DNA from: Phialocephala subalpina
Lineage: Eukaryota; Ascomycota; Leotiomycetes; Helotiales; Mollisiaceae
DNA: 64,000 nucleotides
Reading direction: 5' to 3'
Assembly (NCBI GenBank): GCA_900073065.1
Contig: FJOG01000001.1
Coordinates: forward strand, 2,016,439 to 2,080,438
Shown: positions 22,865-33,758 of the stretch, in pieces
How positions within the stretch are numbered: position 1 is the stretch's first letter
Layout: every line of letters starts with the position of its first letter
Notes under the pieces: model-generated
Seen by the model: only the letters and a program-made list of their open reading frames with translations
The model's database searches: none
Told to the model about the DNA's origin: nothing
Translations under genes and position numbers: made by a program

Positions 22865-24530
22865 TCATCGCGCATCTGCCTTCACTCAACACGCAATCGA
22901 AACCCACGATTGTCACGCCGGTCTTCTCAGCTGGACTGATGCCGAGGCCATCAACACGCCGATTCGAGAAAAAAATAGAAAAGTCCCGAGAGCCTCCAAG
23001 TAGCACTTTCCTTGGCTAGAGATGTGTTTTTTATCACATTATTATGTCACGCTCATTCGCGAGAGAAAGAAGCGCTTGTTTTCGTCTGAGCAATTGGACT
23101 GCTCGAGGGTAGCCACGCGAGAAGGTCGTGGTTTTTATGTTTCCATTGGGAGCGAACAAAAATAACAACTAATATATATCTACTCAATAATCCTCCTAGT
23201 CCACGATTCAAGAAATTCGTTCGTTTCGGTGTCTAAAACCTGTCAATCTCCCAAGCTCTTGGGACATTCTGAACTCGGCGACTTTCAACAGCTTCCCAGA
23301 CAACAAGGCGTCGACACTTAACATCCGGCATCGGAAATGACTCTCTCGCAGACACACCGGGTTCTCGGTATGTTTGGCAGTGGATCATATATGCTGGACG
23401 GTGGGCCGTTGCAACGGGTGCATCGGGTTGCTCCCGGACTTTCCAATTCTTGCCAAATTCAGTCACTAACTTCCAACATATCCTTAGTCCCTCTTTCCTG
23501 ATTCTCACAATCTGCACCTTTGCTTTATTTTGAGTTTCTACACGTGATACAAATGCTTTTGAAAAGGTTTCGGAAGGCACTCGATGCCTTATTTTCACTT
23601 TACACGATAGGCTAGTTAAAGCAAAGCAAGTAAGACAACGATTTAATTACAAAGCTTCGAAAAAAACAAAAATTTATATCCTATAATGTATATATTAATC
23701 ACATGATTAACTCCTCAATACCATTGTGTAGTTCTCAACTACTCTACTCAATAGCTTAGTCATAACCTTGCTACTCCTACTCAACTCGAAAATACTTAAT
23801 ACTACTCAATAACTACTTGAGTAGTTGAGTATTTTTTCCCCCCACACTGCAGCAAGCACTGGACAATGAGAAATGCATGGATTGCAGCAGACAGATGGAA
23901 GTCTGTACTGCAAGAGTTTACCCATGTGTTGCAGATTGATCGACCACGAAACAATCGCGGCACGATAGCAATACTGTGTGAGGAGTTGTCAGATGGCACA
24001 TTTCGGGTGGGTCCCTTTGATTCCGTTGTCTTGGTGCTGGGATACCGAGACTACCGCTTTGGCTTGAACCTCCAACTTCCTCAATATGGCCAAGACGCGG
24101 AGTCCATGTGGCAACAAGTATGCGGCGAACAAACTGTTCTAAATGGCTGGCTGTTCTCTGACAGAGAATCGGTGAGGTTGCATTCTTGAAAATCGATATC
24201 TGTGTCTCTTAGACCATATCCTCCACCGGGTGGGAACATCGTACCTAGAGGCCGGTATACGATAGACATAATGGTTGACGAAGCCAGCATACGTTCCTAA
24301 ATAACCGAAATCTCCATAATACTGTAGATGGAAGTTCGTGCAGAAAATACTTCTCTAATATTAGCAAACTAAGACATGTTCAGAAAGATGCCCTTGTTTT
24401 CCAAAATACAAAGCTCTAGCTTTTTACGTTGGGAATGCTACTTGTTGACTGAGGGCTCCATTGAGGTGTCAATCTTGAGAGTTCCAAGGATATTCCCAAT
24501 GTGATTTAAGAATAGAGACCAACCTATGCT
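22865..24530. other. Intergenic, partly AT-rich
   Basis: The 1.67 kb contain two medium open frames, 23233-23598 on the minus strand (121 residues, basic) and 23866-24189 on the plus strand (107 residues). Neither has a recognised family, nor introns or a leader that would support it. Between them lies the AT-rich inverted repeat at 23734-23829. The region may be the remains of mobile DNA. Confidence 0.35.
23734..23829. repeat. Inverted repeat CTCAACTACTC / GAGTAGTTGAG in AT-rich DNA
   Basis: CTCAACTACTC at 23734-23744 is the exact reverse complement of GAGTAGTTGAG at 23819-23829. The right arm overlaps a compact hairpin AACTAC-TTGA-GTAGTT at 23811-23826. The stretch between is built of ACT/CTCAA-like words (ACTACTCAATA, CTACTCCTACTCAAC). 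A run of T6C6 follows immediately. Confidence 0.55.
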
Positions 24531-25362
24531 TCAATAACAGGCCGCTCTGCTCGTTTCAGGCTCTTTAACACCCAGCATCCCTCCGCCCGGCCCCCCAAGA
24601 CCAGGCACAATCAAAGGAGCGTTCTGTTCCGTCTTCATCCTGAAAACAGGGAAGAATTTCGCAATATTGCTCTTCGGTCCATTATGCTTCCTCAATCAGA
24701 TACACAGTAACTCTCCTCCAAGCCAAAATCGAGCTGATGATGAAAAAGTACGCTGCGGTTTTGACGGCATGAGCGACAGCTGGCCTGGAAAATACGAAAA
24801 GAGAGCAATCGCTTGTGGATCCGATAGCGAGTGCGGTGAGGACGCCTCTGAGGACGAAGTCTCGCGCGAATGCTGCGAGGGCTCCTGCCCAGGTTGTGAA
24901 GGCGAGAGGGACGAACCGTGCTACTAATTTGGGAAAGCGGGTTTTGATGCTGTAAGGTGGGATTGTGCCAGCTCCCTGTCATTCTCGTTAGTATTCTCCT
25001 TCCTCCTGATGAAATTCTACAGCAAATACTCACCACAATCAGGTACAACAGCCCAATGGCAAGCCAAAATGATCCCCACATGGTGTTAATGACTGACACA
25101 AGCGTATCTCTTACATGGAACCCATATAGTCCTGCTATGAATTGGGTAAGCCCGCCTTCAAAAATCACAAATGGGAAGAAGATCGTGGGAGAATCATCAT
25201 TTCCTCACCAGTTCGCAATCCAGGATGCTGTGATGAATGTCGAGCCTGCGGATCCGGCGAGACCAAGCGCTGCCGGGGGTGTAATCGGGCTCAAGCAGAT
25301 GTTTACACTCGGTTCTTGAGAGAGAATCGCGTGAACTTCGTCATCATTTTGTTCAACGCCAT
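24531..25362 (-). pseudogene. Decayed GPR1/FUN34/YaaH-family transporter (Ady2-like)
   Basis: The minus strand encodes fragments of an acetate/ammonium-transporter-like membrane protein. The pieces are SPITPPAALGLAGSAGST, then WIANW, GNDDSPTIFFPFV, FEGGLTQFIAGLYGF, TMWGSFWLAIGLLYL, and, after an intron (25033-24976), GAGTIPPYSIKTRFP and ARDFVLRGVLTALAIG. The C-terminus KFFPVFRMKTEQNAPLIVPG ends at 24531. Three lesions break it. The only nearby ATG (25362) is one base out of frame with the conserved N-terminal sequence, around an AAAA run. A TGA at 25207-25205 replaces an aromatic codon after W. The frame shifts again near 24683, just after IEEA. Intact relatives read through all three points. 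Function is therefore presumed lost, unless these are assembly errors. Confidence 0.8.
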
Positions 25363-25597
25363 TTTGTTACTGGATGTTGAAGAGCTGAAAATTGAGATCG
25401 AGGGGTGACCTGAGACTCTGGGAAAGGCAAAGGCAAGAACAGTACTTGGGGGGAGACGCAAGATCTCGACTTCAATGGTCCATCACGGCCATTGAATGGA
25501 CCATTGCGACGAATGACATTCAAGGTGTAAACGACATCTCAGCAACTGGTATTTCCGCCTCCACCTAATCTCAAATACGAGGATACGTTGTCTGACA

Positions 25598-25948
25598 ATG
25601 AACGCAGGTCAACTGATCCCGTTCGTCATTGGTGTGTTTTCATTGCCCACAACTGCTTGGGGCATTTTCAAAAACCATAGAGAGGAAGCACATAAAAGCA
25701 ACGCGCAGAAAGACGATTCAGAGGTATAAATCAAATGCATCATACATAACAAGTCCCAAATACCAACATAATATGACCAGCTTGACACACCCCTCAAGCA
25801 TCTGAGTTTCGCAGATGCTGGGCTCGCAAGTCCGAATGGAGTCTATACGGCAATAAAACCACGACCCAATGAGCAGCGAGATGATTTCGATTTGAGACCT
25901 GGAAGTTCGGAGATGAGAGAGGCGAGAACTTTCTGGGTTTCCCTATAG
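25598..25948 (+). CDS. Small hypothetical protein with one N-terminal membrane segment
   Basis: I do not recognise the family. Exon 25598-25723 and exon 25781-25948 are separated by a 57-nt intron that starts GTATAA and ends ACCAG, giving 97 residues. Residues 5-24 (QLIPFVIGVFSLPTTAWGIF) form a hydrophobic segment with no obvious signal-peptidase site, so a membrane anchor is likely. The rest is polar and charged (KNHREEAHKSN, NEQRDDFDLRPGSS). The amino-acid composition and the in-phase intron argue for a real gene although it lies between two decayed genes. It could be the surviving part of a longer gene. Confidence 0.5.
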
Positions 25949-26688
25949 ATGTGAGCTTCTGAGATTGCTCAAGCTCCTACGAAGGCGACAGGACGAAGTC
26001 GGAAGGAGGAACTGAATCAGGTCGAGATTCCTTCCTCTGTTGAATGTTCCCAGCAGCCATGGTGTTCAAAGTCGTCCTTCTCTCGATATAAATGTTGAAG
26101 ACGCCGGTGCACATTCTATCCGGTCCTTCTGAGCTAGGACGATCGAACGGAAACTGGGACAATGAGCTCTCTTTTCATCCATCGCAATTGTCCTCCAGCG
26201 GGAGGGACTTTGACCGACGGAGATTTCGTTCCCAAGGGCGTACACTGGGCTCTCTGAAATCCTGGATTGTTTTGAGCTTCCAAGAGAAGTGCGTCGTATC
26301 AGGTTCGAAGTAATAGTATCAAGATGGATTTTTTTTTCGCGTCGACCGCTTTCATTGGCGTGTTCGTTCATCGGCGTCACAGCTCTCCTCGAGATCCCTT
26401 TCAGGAAACAAATTGCGATTCCTGCTCTGCACATCCTTTACGTACCTCCGAGCTGTGAAAGACCTCGTTGCCGCTTCTATATCATCTTTATAGCATGCTT
26501 TAATTCGTCTTTTTCTTTCTTCTTGGTCGCTCCTCCAAACGAGATCAGTAATCGCCGTCGCACCGCTGACGAGTACCTTCCTTTTTGGAAGAATTATTAA
26601 TCTTCTACTCGCCCAATTTAAATATCAAGCATCTCACACTCGAGAATAAATTTCACTTCAACTTCAGCTTCAACGTCAGCGCCTCAAA
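25949..26688. other. Intergenic, promoter side of the acetyltransferase
   Basis: The 740 bp hold overlapping short open frames on both strands without recognisable products. The last 200 bp are pyrimidine-rich and are probably the promoter and leader of the GNAT gene. Confidence 0.35.
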
Positions 26689-27387
26689 ATGACTTCCTAC
26701 ATTTACAAAATACATCACGTGCCAGCATCAGACGAGAACCTGCTCCCCTTTCTCGCCGGGAAATTCGCCTCGCTTCGCCTGTCAGCCCTCACTGTCTCAG
26801 CACCCGCATTCAGTTCGACTTTCGAGATCGAGTCTGCTTTCACCGCATCTCAATGGATTGAACGACTCAAAAGGCCACTTGTTTGCACATTCGTGGCTGT
26901 AGCATACGGAGCTGCAACACCTCCTGAGAAACAGACAATCGACGCTGGGGATTGGATTGGAAGCGCGACGTTGCTAGGTCCGTTTACGAAGGAGATGTAC
27001 GAAATACCCGAGAGTGGAGGTCCATCGATCGGAAGTGATGAAGTTGAAAGCAGATGGCAGATGACAGCTGTTTTCAATAGCCCTGATCATCGAGGGAAAG
27101 GAATCGCGAAGATGTTGATCCAGGGTGCATTAGACTTCGCCGCGGAGCAAACTGGGAAGGGACGGTCCACGAGAATGCGTATTATGATTCATCCTCGGAA
27201 TGTGGTGGTTAAGAAGTTATATGTTGGACTTGGCTTTGTCGACGCAGGAAATACCACACTTGCGGAAGCGTATCTTGCCAATGGCGATGCGGAGATGCTA
27301 CCTCCTGATGGTGGCAAAAGTGATCCTGAAAAGTATCACAACAGGCTAGGACTGATCATGGAGAGAGTTTCTTTGCCGATTTCTTGA
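26689..27387 (+). CDS. GNAT-family N-acetyltransferase
   Basis: A single-exon gene of 232 residues starts at ATG 26689 in a good context (ctcaaaATGAC) after an AT/CT-rich leader. The GNAT core is visible. Strand beta-4 is WQMTAVFNSPDHRGKGIAKML (about residues 124-144), with the acetyl-CoA pyrophosphate loop RGKGIA matching R/Q-x-x-G-x-A. It is followed by helix MLIQGALDFAAEQ, strand RMRIMIHPRN, and the C-terminal KKLYVGLGFVDAG, the usual xxLYxxxGF element. The acceptor substrate is unknown; small-molecule and protein acetylation are both possible. There is no signal peptide. The gene is intact and convergent with the decayed sulfite-oxidase-like gene. Confidence 0.85.
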   Translation: MTSYIYKIHHVPASDENLLPFLAGKFASLRLSALTVSAPAFSSTFEIESAFTASQWIERLKRPLVCTFVAVAYGAATPPEKQTIDAGDWIGSATLLGPFTKEMYEIPESGGPSIGSDEVESRWQMTAVFNSPDHRGKGIAKMLIQGALDFAAEQTGKGRSTRMRIMIHPRNVVVKKLYVGLGFVDAGNTTLAEAYLANGDAEMLPPDGGKSDPEKYHNRLGLIMERVSLPIS

Positions 27388-27593
27388 CCCTTGTCAATGT
27401 TCCAGCATTTTTGGGACGTGTGTTTATGAAAGTGGGTATGGAATGGGGCGTCAAATATGCGCGCATTGCGGTAGCAATAGGGATAGAAAGGGATTTGGGG
27501 GTACTATATTAGACTATCCGATTCAAATGTTCGAGTTCTACTTGCGAATTCTACCAATCTTCGACTCAAACCTCCTTCATTGTGTTCTCTTCC

Positions 27594-29514
27594 TCACTCC
27601 AAAAGATCTCTACCACCTCTTGCTACCATCCCCTGCGTATAGGACTCCTCGCCTTCAAGGTCCATCTCGCCAGGCTGAGTGATTGGTAAAAACGGCACCC
27701 CTAACTTCTCAAAATGCTTCAGCTTTGCAGCAATCTTCGGCCTCGTCTTGTTGATACTGTACACTTTGATGCGATGGCATGAAGAAGTCACATGGAGATC
27801 CCAATTCCTGTTTCGTCAGTTCTGGATGATTCAAAACACCAGGAACACTTACCAAGCAGACCTCACATAGGTAGGTTGAGTATTGAGAGCATTGTCCCAA
27901 CATCTGACGACAAGTTCCAACCATCCTTCAGCATCAACTGGGAGATCAATTTCCCACAGTCTCCAAGCATGGTAGTACTTGTCAGTCATATTTTGGTACA
28001 GAACCTCATACCAGATGCTCCCCCCATCTCCACTTGCTTCTATTCTCACAGGCCAATGCCCTCCACCAGAGTATGCCCACCCTCTCATTTTAATCTTTCC
28101 ATCGTGGATGATCTGATCCTTGTCGAGCGGACTCATGATTGCAGAACTGACTGGCATGTCCTGGATGCTGAATCCGGAAGAATAAGACGCATTATGTTTT
28201 CCAACCTGGGAGTTATAGTAAAGATATTCTTTCTTCTGCACGGGGCCCGTCGACTCGGTGTTGATGATGTTGATCCTGGTCAGCCATTTGCACGATCGGG
28301 CTCCAATGTACCCAAACACGACAACTCGAAGTGGGAAGCCATGAATCCTGGGTAGAGGTTTCCCATTCATCTCCCAAGCGAGGATAACTTCGTTGGCTTT
28401 GGCTTTTCTCCATGGTGCGGAGACAGCATAGTTGAAAACCTCGCCCTTCTTGAAGTAGGTATCTGCTCCGAGGAACTCGACGTGATTTGATGCAGATGGG
28501 TCCTTGAGCCCGCCTCAGTACTTGATCACTTACTTTAACGAGACTCCAGTCCACTTGGCAGTTCCAATTGCTCCTTCTCCCCACTTCAATTCATCAGTAA
28601 TAACCCTCTTGCGAATTTGCTTCACGTACCGGTGCATTGATCAATTCATCACCATCACCAGGGTACTCATGAATCTGCTCGATTCTTCTCGTTCCCGAGC
28701 ACTGGATCGTCACCACATTACTTTGTCTCGGAAAAATACTTTCATTCTTCAACTCCTTCATGGTAAGTCTCTTAGGGCAATTGACAAGGCCTTCAACATC
28801 GAAGAAGTACGCATCCTCATCAATCTCAGGGATACCACCGTGATTTCTGACGAAGTGGTCTTCGTTCCTGGTGATTGGAGTAGCAACCAGTCGATTCTGA
28901 CTTCGCCGTCAGCAAATCTCATCGTCGAAATGTCTTGGCAAAGGTGGAACATGCTCTTGGAGGTTCTCCGTTGTATGGGAATTGCAGCACGTGTATCATA
29001 TCGGGAGCTTTCTCTTTCTCAACAAAGAACCAACTCTCGGCTGGGATATCTTTCGTCGCATTTCCCAAAGCATAATGGTACTGCTTCCATCTCACACCTT
29101 CGAGAATCGGATTAGCTTTTGGAAGAGGCACAAGTTGAAATTCCGGTGCCTGGTAATGTCAGTCTCAAGGTAAGATATTTTGCTCTTCACAATGTCTCAT
29201 CTCAGAATGGATAATCGACGAAGGAAGAAACTTACTCCAGGGAAGTTAAACTTCTTCATGTACTCTTTCACTTCCTTCTTCCTCTCGGGATATCTCTCCC
29301 ACTCCACATAGCCATGCCATCCCGGAAATTCCTCCTCAAGACCCAACGCCTCGGGATCTGGCGTCTCTTTCGTCCTCAGAACCAAGTTCGGATGAAGGAT
29401 CTCTATATCTTCAGCCATCTTGGTAGTAGCCCCATTCATCTCCCTAGCATTCGCGAAGCTAGTTAATTCATCCATATTGCTGTCTTTCGAAATGTCCACA
29501 TGGTGGTCTGTCAT
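27594..29514 (-). pseudogene. Decayed sulfite-oxidase-like molybdopterin enzyme
   Basis: The minus strand carries a nearly full-length relative of the sulfite oxidase/Mo-cofactor family without heme or FAD domains. The start is at 29514 and the first intron is 29235-29150. Recognisable parts are WHGYVEWERYPERKKEVKEY, DHFVRNHGGIPEIDEDAYF, the Mo-ligating cysteine in TIQCSGTRR, GEGAIGTAKWTGVSL, FPLRVVVFGYIGARSCKWL, and the dimerisation domain through WDLHVTSSCH to the stop at 27594. Damage is heavy. Three frame changes occur between about 28955 and 28888 (after NGEPPR, after FDDEI, and before VATPITRN). Two in-frame stops lie in the stretch LK-stop-VIKY-stop-GGLKDPSA (TAA about 28532, TGA about 28517). 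The second half (27849-28370) is still open. A functional product is not possible without correcting several sites. Confidence 0.82.
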
Positions 29515-30337
29515 CTTGATACTTGAGAGACAATTCGCTCAATGTTGAAGATGTTCAGAATCTTGCGTCTCGGGAAGGAATGGTATCTTTTGACACGGAG
29601 ATAGAGTAGACGCAATGAAGGGGTATCGCCGAAATGTATGAACTACATGCAGCATTATAAAGCTTGCTTCCCATGACAGAAGGAAGCTAGACATGGAGCG
29701 TATGGGCGATGCCATCACTGTGGCCCAGGTACGCCTTGATTCGTTGCTTCCAACGGCCCAAGCATGTTCCTAGAGACGGCAGACAAAGTGAACCGGGGTC
29801 CTCATCATGTTTATGCCGCTTCTCTTCAAATCGTCGTTTCGAGTTTTCGACGCCTATCGCGCAATCAGTAGCCCGTGAATTTTCTGGGGGTTGGTGTTTT
29901 GCAGGCATCAAAACCCACTAAGCAATCTACATACATGCTGCCAACGATTGTTGCCGAGCATTTCGATTCTATAGCAAAAAGTTTCCCTCCACAATCCACA
30001 GCAACGGACGAAATTTATTCGCTTAATATATGGGTGATGAGGTAGTGTAATACCTACTCGTGAATAATTCGGCATTTGCTAGCCCCTGAGAACCAGGTCG
30101 CTTATGGCTCCTTGCCCCTGTCTCGGAAGTGACAGGGAGCAATTCTGCAGACGTCACTGTCTTTAAGTTGCGGAAGAAGAAAAAAATTCCATTACGACAG
30201 CTAAAGAACAAACCTACAGGTATCCGAGTTGCCCACTTCAGAATGATACCTTGCTGCTGCTTTAGCCAGAATTCGTGATCCTGCACACCCCGAGTTATAC
30301 ACCCGCTCGCTCAATGAATGCTCAATCTCGCTCGATG
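29515..30337. other. Intergenic between sulfite-oxidase relic and kinase
   Basis: The 820 bp include the former promoter of the sulfite-oxidase-like gene and the 3' flank of the kinase gene. Short open frames on both strands have no recognised product. Confidence 0.4.
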
Positions 30338-33120
30338 CTAAACTGCTCTCTTCCCTGCCGAGGATGTACTAGCCACAGAGCCTTGATTGCGATGTCCTCT
30401 GAAAGTTGCTTGGGGATGGGGCCTGAACCTGCGATAGGTGTAGCCTAGGAAAGCTCCTCTCTTTCTCAGCTCGAGCACTCTTGGTGCCAAGTCCCTATCT
30501 CTGAGCAATCTATCACGAGGTCTCTTTCTTTCTTTCTGTCCATAATGCCTGACGAATGCTTTCAAGTACTCCTTGTGTTCTTCGGTCATCACGAAGGCAT
30601 CAATCTCCCTTTCCACTTTTTTGAGATTCATTGAATCGCATGGACGAACAATGTGGTTTTTCATAATCACCTGAATCTCTCGATGGAAGGGTTTGAGAGC
30701 CTCGTCGATTTCTTTCGCTGTAGGTGGAGGACCAGAATGAGAGTCGGAGAAGTCGGAAATAGGGTCTTCCTCGTCGAAGTAATGAGTGTCGTCCATTGAC
30801 TTGATGTTTGGGACAAAAGGTGGTATCATCTGGTGCAGTAGGTCCCACTGAATGTCTTTAAACCACTTGTGCGCCTTGATGTCTTCGGCGTCGTGAGGAT
30901 AAACATAGCGACCAGCGTAGTCTTGATGCGATGCTGATGGCTGGCCTTGTTTGTATCGTTTGGAGCACAATCGAGTATTCTTCTCTTGAATGATACCCCG
31001 TATCAGGTCTTGACACCTCTTGCTTACCACAGGCTTGTGAGGAAATCCAAAGGTAGACTTGTGATTCTGGACGGTGATTAAATATTGTCCGTGGCAGAGG
31101 CATGAGTCGAACTTACAAGAATGTTCAGCTTGGTTTGCTGTCTTCCTCCTTCATCAGCCAGGAATGGTGTGTGTCCATACAGGCACTGTGTAGTAGAGTC
31201 AGCGTCGAAGTAGTAGAATGTCAAAAGATTGATACCTCGTAGAGAATGACAGCGACGCTCCACCAGTCACAGCGAGCATCATAAAGCTCACCCTTAACCA
31301 CTTCTGGAGCCATATATTGGCTGGTGCCAACGACAGAGCGTGCGAGCGACCGATTGGCATATCGATTACGCCAGTTTAAGATCCCTTCACTTGCTTCATA
31401 GCTGGATGAATGTATCTGGTGTCTTTCCTTTGTACCAGCCATAGTGTTTGCGAGTTTCATAGCAGCAGCCACTGTGCGACCTTCCTTTCTGTCGATTGAG
31501 TCGCCTTCAACATTGATGCCCAGCTTCGTGAGAACCGAGTATCGATGATAGTTGTAGTATGATTGATCGTGTGACCAGTGTCCGTCAAAGGCGAGACCGA
31601 AATCCGATATCTTCAAGTGGCCAGATGCGGAAATGAGGAAGTTGTCTGGTTTTATATCCCGATGGATCCATCGAAGTGCATGTGCCTCTTCAATGCAGAG
31701 AATCATCTCGGCGATGTACCATTTGGTGACAGGTTCTGACAGCACATTATCGCGGATGAGCAAGCCCAGGAAATCACCTCCGGGCATGTAGTCCATGACG
31801 AGATAAAGGTTGTTTAAGTCCTGGAAGGCTGCGATCAAAGGAACAACCCTATGGCAAGTTAGGATCTGTTGGGTATGAGAAAGATGGAGCCTACCATTGA
31901 GAGCCCTCTGCAGAAACAAGAAAGTCACGTTCCGCTCTGAGATGACCTTCCTGACTGTTCCGGAGCATGTCTGACTTTCGAATGACTTTCATAGCAAATA
32001 TTTCTTTCTTGTGCCCAGGGTTTCGAAGATCACTACGACAAGGTTAGCTGGCATCTCTTCTAGACACGATAAGTCTAAATCTTACTCGTCGTCACCTTTT
32101 TCTCTCACCAATCGCACAACGCCAAAGCTACCCTTACCAAGAACTTTGACGACCTCATAGCGGGATGTGGTGATATCTTTGCCTTTCAATGCATTTGCTG
32201 AACGGACCTTCATGACCCGAGTCTCTCTCAGATGATCGGTCTCATATCTGACCCACGATTTCTTTTTTCCCACCTTTTCTGCTGGCAATAAGGTTGTGTC
32301 TTGGACAAGTGCCAGTTCAAGCTGCTTTCGCCGAATGGATCGAGGTGTCAATTCTCTGGAGGTCAGCTCGTTGTAATGACATTCGAGGAAGATTTTGGCA
32401 GCAGCGACTTTCTCGACAGTGACGATTGCTTGTTCTGGTCAGCAGAGTTTCCAAATCGACAGACCTCGACTTACTTGGTACAGGTTCAGGTGCTTCGGCC
32501 ATTTCGACTTCCGCAATAGGGGTAAGAACATTCTCGTTCGAGCTTCCCTCCGCAGTCGCCTGTTTCGCAACGGATTTTTTGGTGTCTGAAGAACGCTGTG
32601 ATGCCGCCTTCGACTTTGCAGAGAACTTTGAATCGAGAGATGTTTTGCCAGTCGATGGCCGCGGAACTGATGACTTAGCGCTGTTGATACCGGATTCTGC
32701 ACTCGTCGGGGGAGAGGATTCTGGAGTGAGTTCGATAATGCCTTTGTCAAATGAAATGACATTCGGTCTTCCTTTGAATTGAGTGCGGTGAACGACGGTA
32801 GGTTCGAGTTGCCCTTTGAGCAAGGCTGTTGAGAATATGCGACCCATTCCTGATGGACTGCTAGGTGGAGATGGCAAGGATACCTCAGCGGCGGAAGCTT
32901 GAGAAGCTGATAAATTATTAGTATCAGACTCAAATGAAAGAGACAAAAGGTGCGCACCGCTGTTTCTGAATGAACGTAGGGCAGAGACCAATTTCGACCC
33001 TTGTTTTCGAATCTTCGACGGTCGCTCGTTGTCACCCTGTGAGTAAGGAGGATATCGTGGTAGTGCAGCGCGAGTCGTGTTTGTTGGAGGCTCCAGGACT
33101 TCATCAGCTTCGTAGGCCAT
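30338..33120 (-). CDS. NDR-like AGC protein kinase (Ppk35-type)
   Basis: Six exons (33120-32475, 32428-32086, 32032-31895, 31848-31236, 31185-31117, 31066-30338) join in phase to 845 codons. A further 51-nt in-frame intron (32957-32907) with GTGCGC, a perfect TACTAAT branch site and TCAG is likely, which would make 828. A Ser/Pro-rich N-terminal region precedes an NDR-like helical segment (SIRRKQLELALVQD). Then come the Gly loop LGKGSFGVV, catalytic Lys in FAMKVIRK, HRDIKPDN and DFG. Between DFG and the APE motif (QYMAPEVV) lies an insertion of about 90 residues, as in NDR/LATS and Dbf2 kinases. The tail has FLGYTYRRF, the NDR hydrophobic phosphorylation motif. NDR kinases act in polarity and septation; the exact pathway is inferred. 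An alternative start exists at 33141. Confidence 0.85.
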
Positions 33121-33758
33121 CGTGCACGAGTACCGGCCCATTGCTGGGTTGGGGCGTGCTTTTGGACGTGGTCTGGCGATGATATTAATGAACGAGGTCG
33201 GGACCTTTGGAGAGGCGAGAACTATGAATACCGAAAACAATACTGACAGCAGCAACAAAGTTGCAGATGCTGACGAGAATGATGTAGAAGAAATGCTCCA
33301 AGGTCGCGCTACTTCACTTGACAAGCGCGCTGGCAAAAGAGGAAGGCACACTCGACAGCATTTTTCGCGGTAGGAACTACAACCCCAAGGGAAATTTTTC
33401 ATTAACTATCAGACAACCATGCCCCAATCGAGGACAAAAACCAGTGTGCAATCTTAACTTTTTTACGATACGCCTGCTATGCTATGCAAACCTCCTCATC
33501 CCTTTTCGCATTTTCTGTTTCCCGTCCCACAAGAACAGTTCATCACAGAACGGCGCAGGTCGGAGACTCATGCAGAAGAGCATTGCGCGTATAAGAGGTA
33601 CGAGACAAATAAGAAATTGAGCAGCGCAATGGCCGCATGAGAGGTGTATCGAAAATTATACAGTGGAGAGGAGTCGACAAGCAATGCCCGTGTCTCATGA
33701 TGTCGTAAAGATCCAACAAGTAAGCGTAGAAATCGTCGTAAAGGCGCAGTAATGAGCT
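33121..33758. promoter_or_regulatory. Kinase promoter / FPR4 3' flank
   Basis: Both neighbouring genes run leftwards, so this 640-bp stretch should hold the kinase promoter and the FPR4 3' region. The kinase frame stays open upstream to 33402, encoding a hydrophobic low-complexity peptide that is more likely untranslated leader than protein. No other feature is seen. Confidence 0.4.

Noticed and set aside
28499..28532. A 31-nt GT-AG intron that would remove the two stops in the sulfite-oxidase-like gene
   Set aside because: It is too short for a spliceosomal intron, and its sequence reads in frame as conserved family residues (VIKY, GGL), so the stops are real lesions in coding sequence.
28504..29115. 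203-codon plus-strand open frame
   Set aside because: It is antisense to conserved parts of the sulfite-oxidase-like relic and encodes no recognisable protein.
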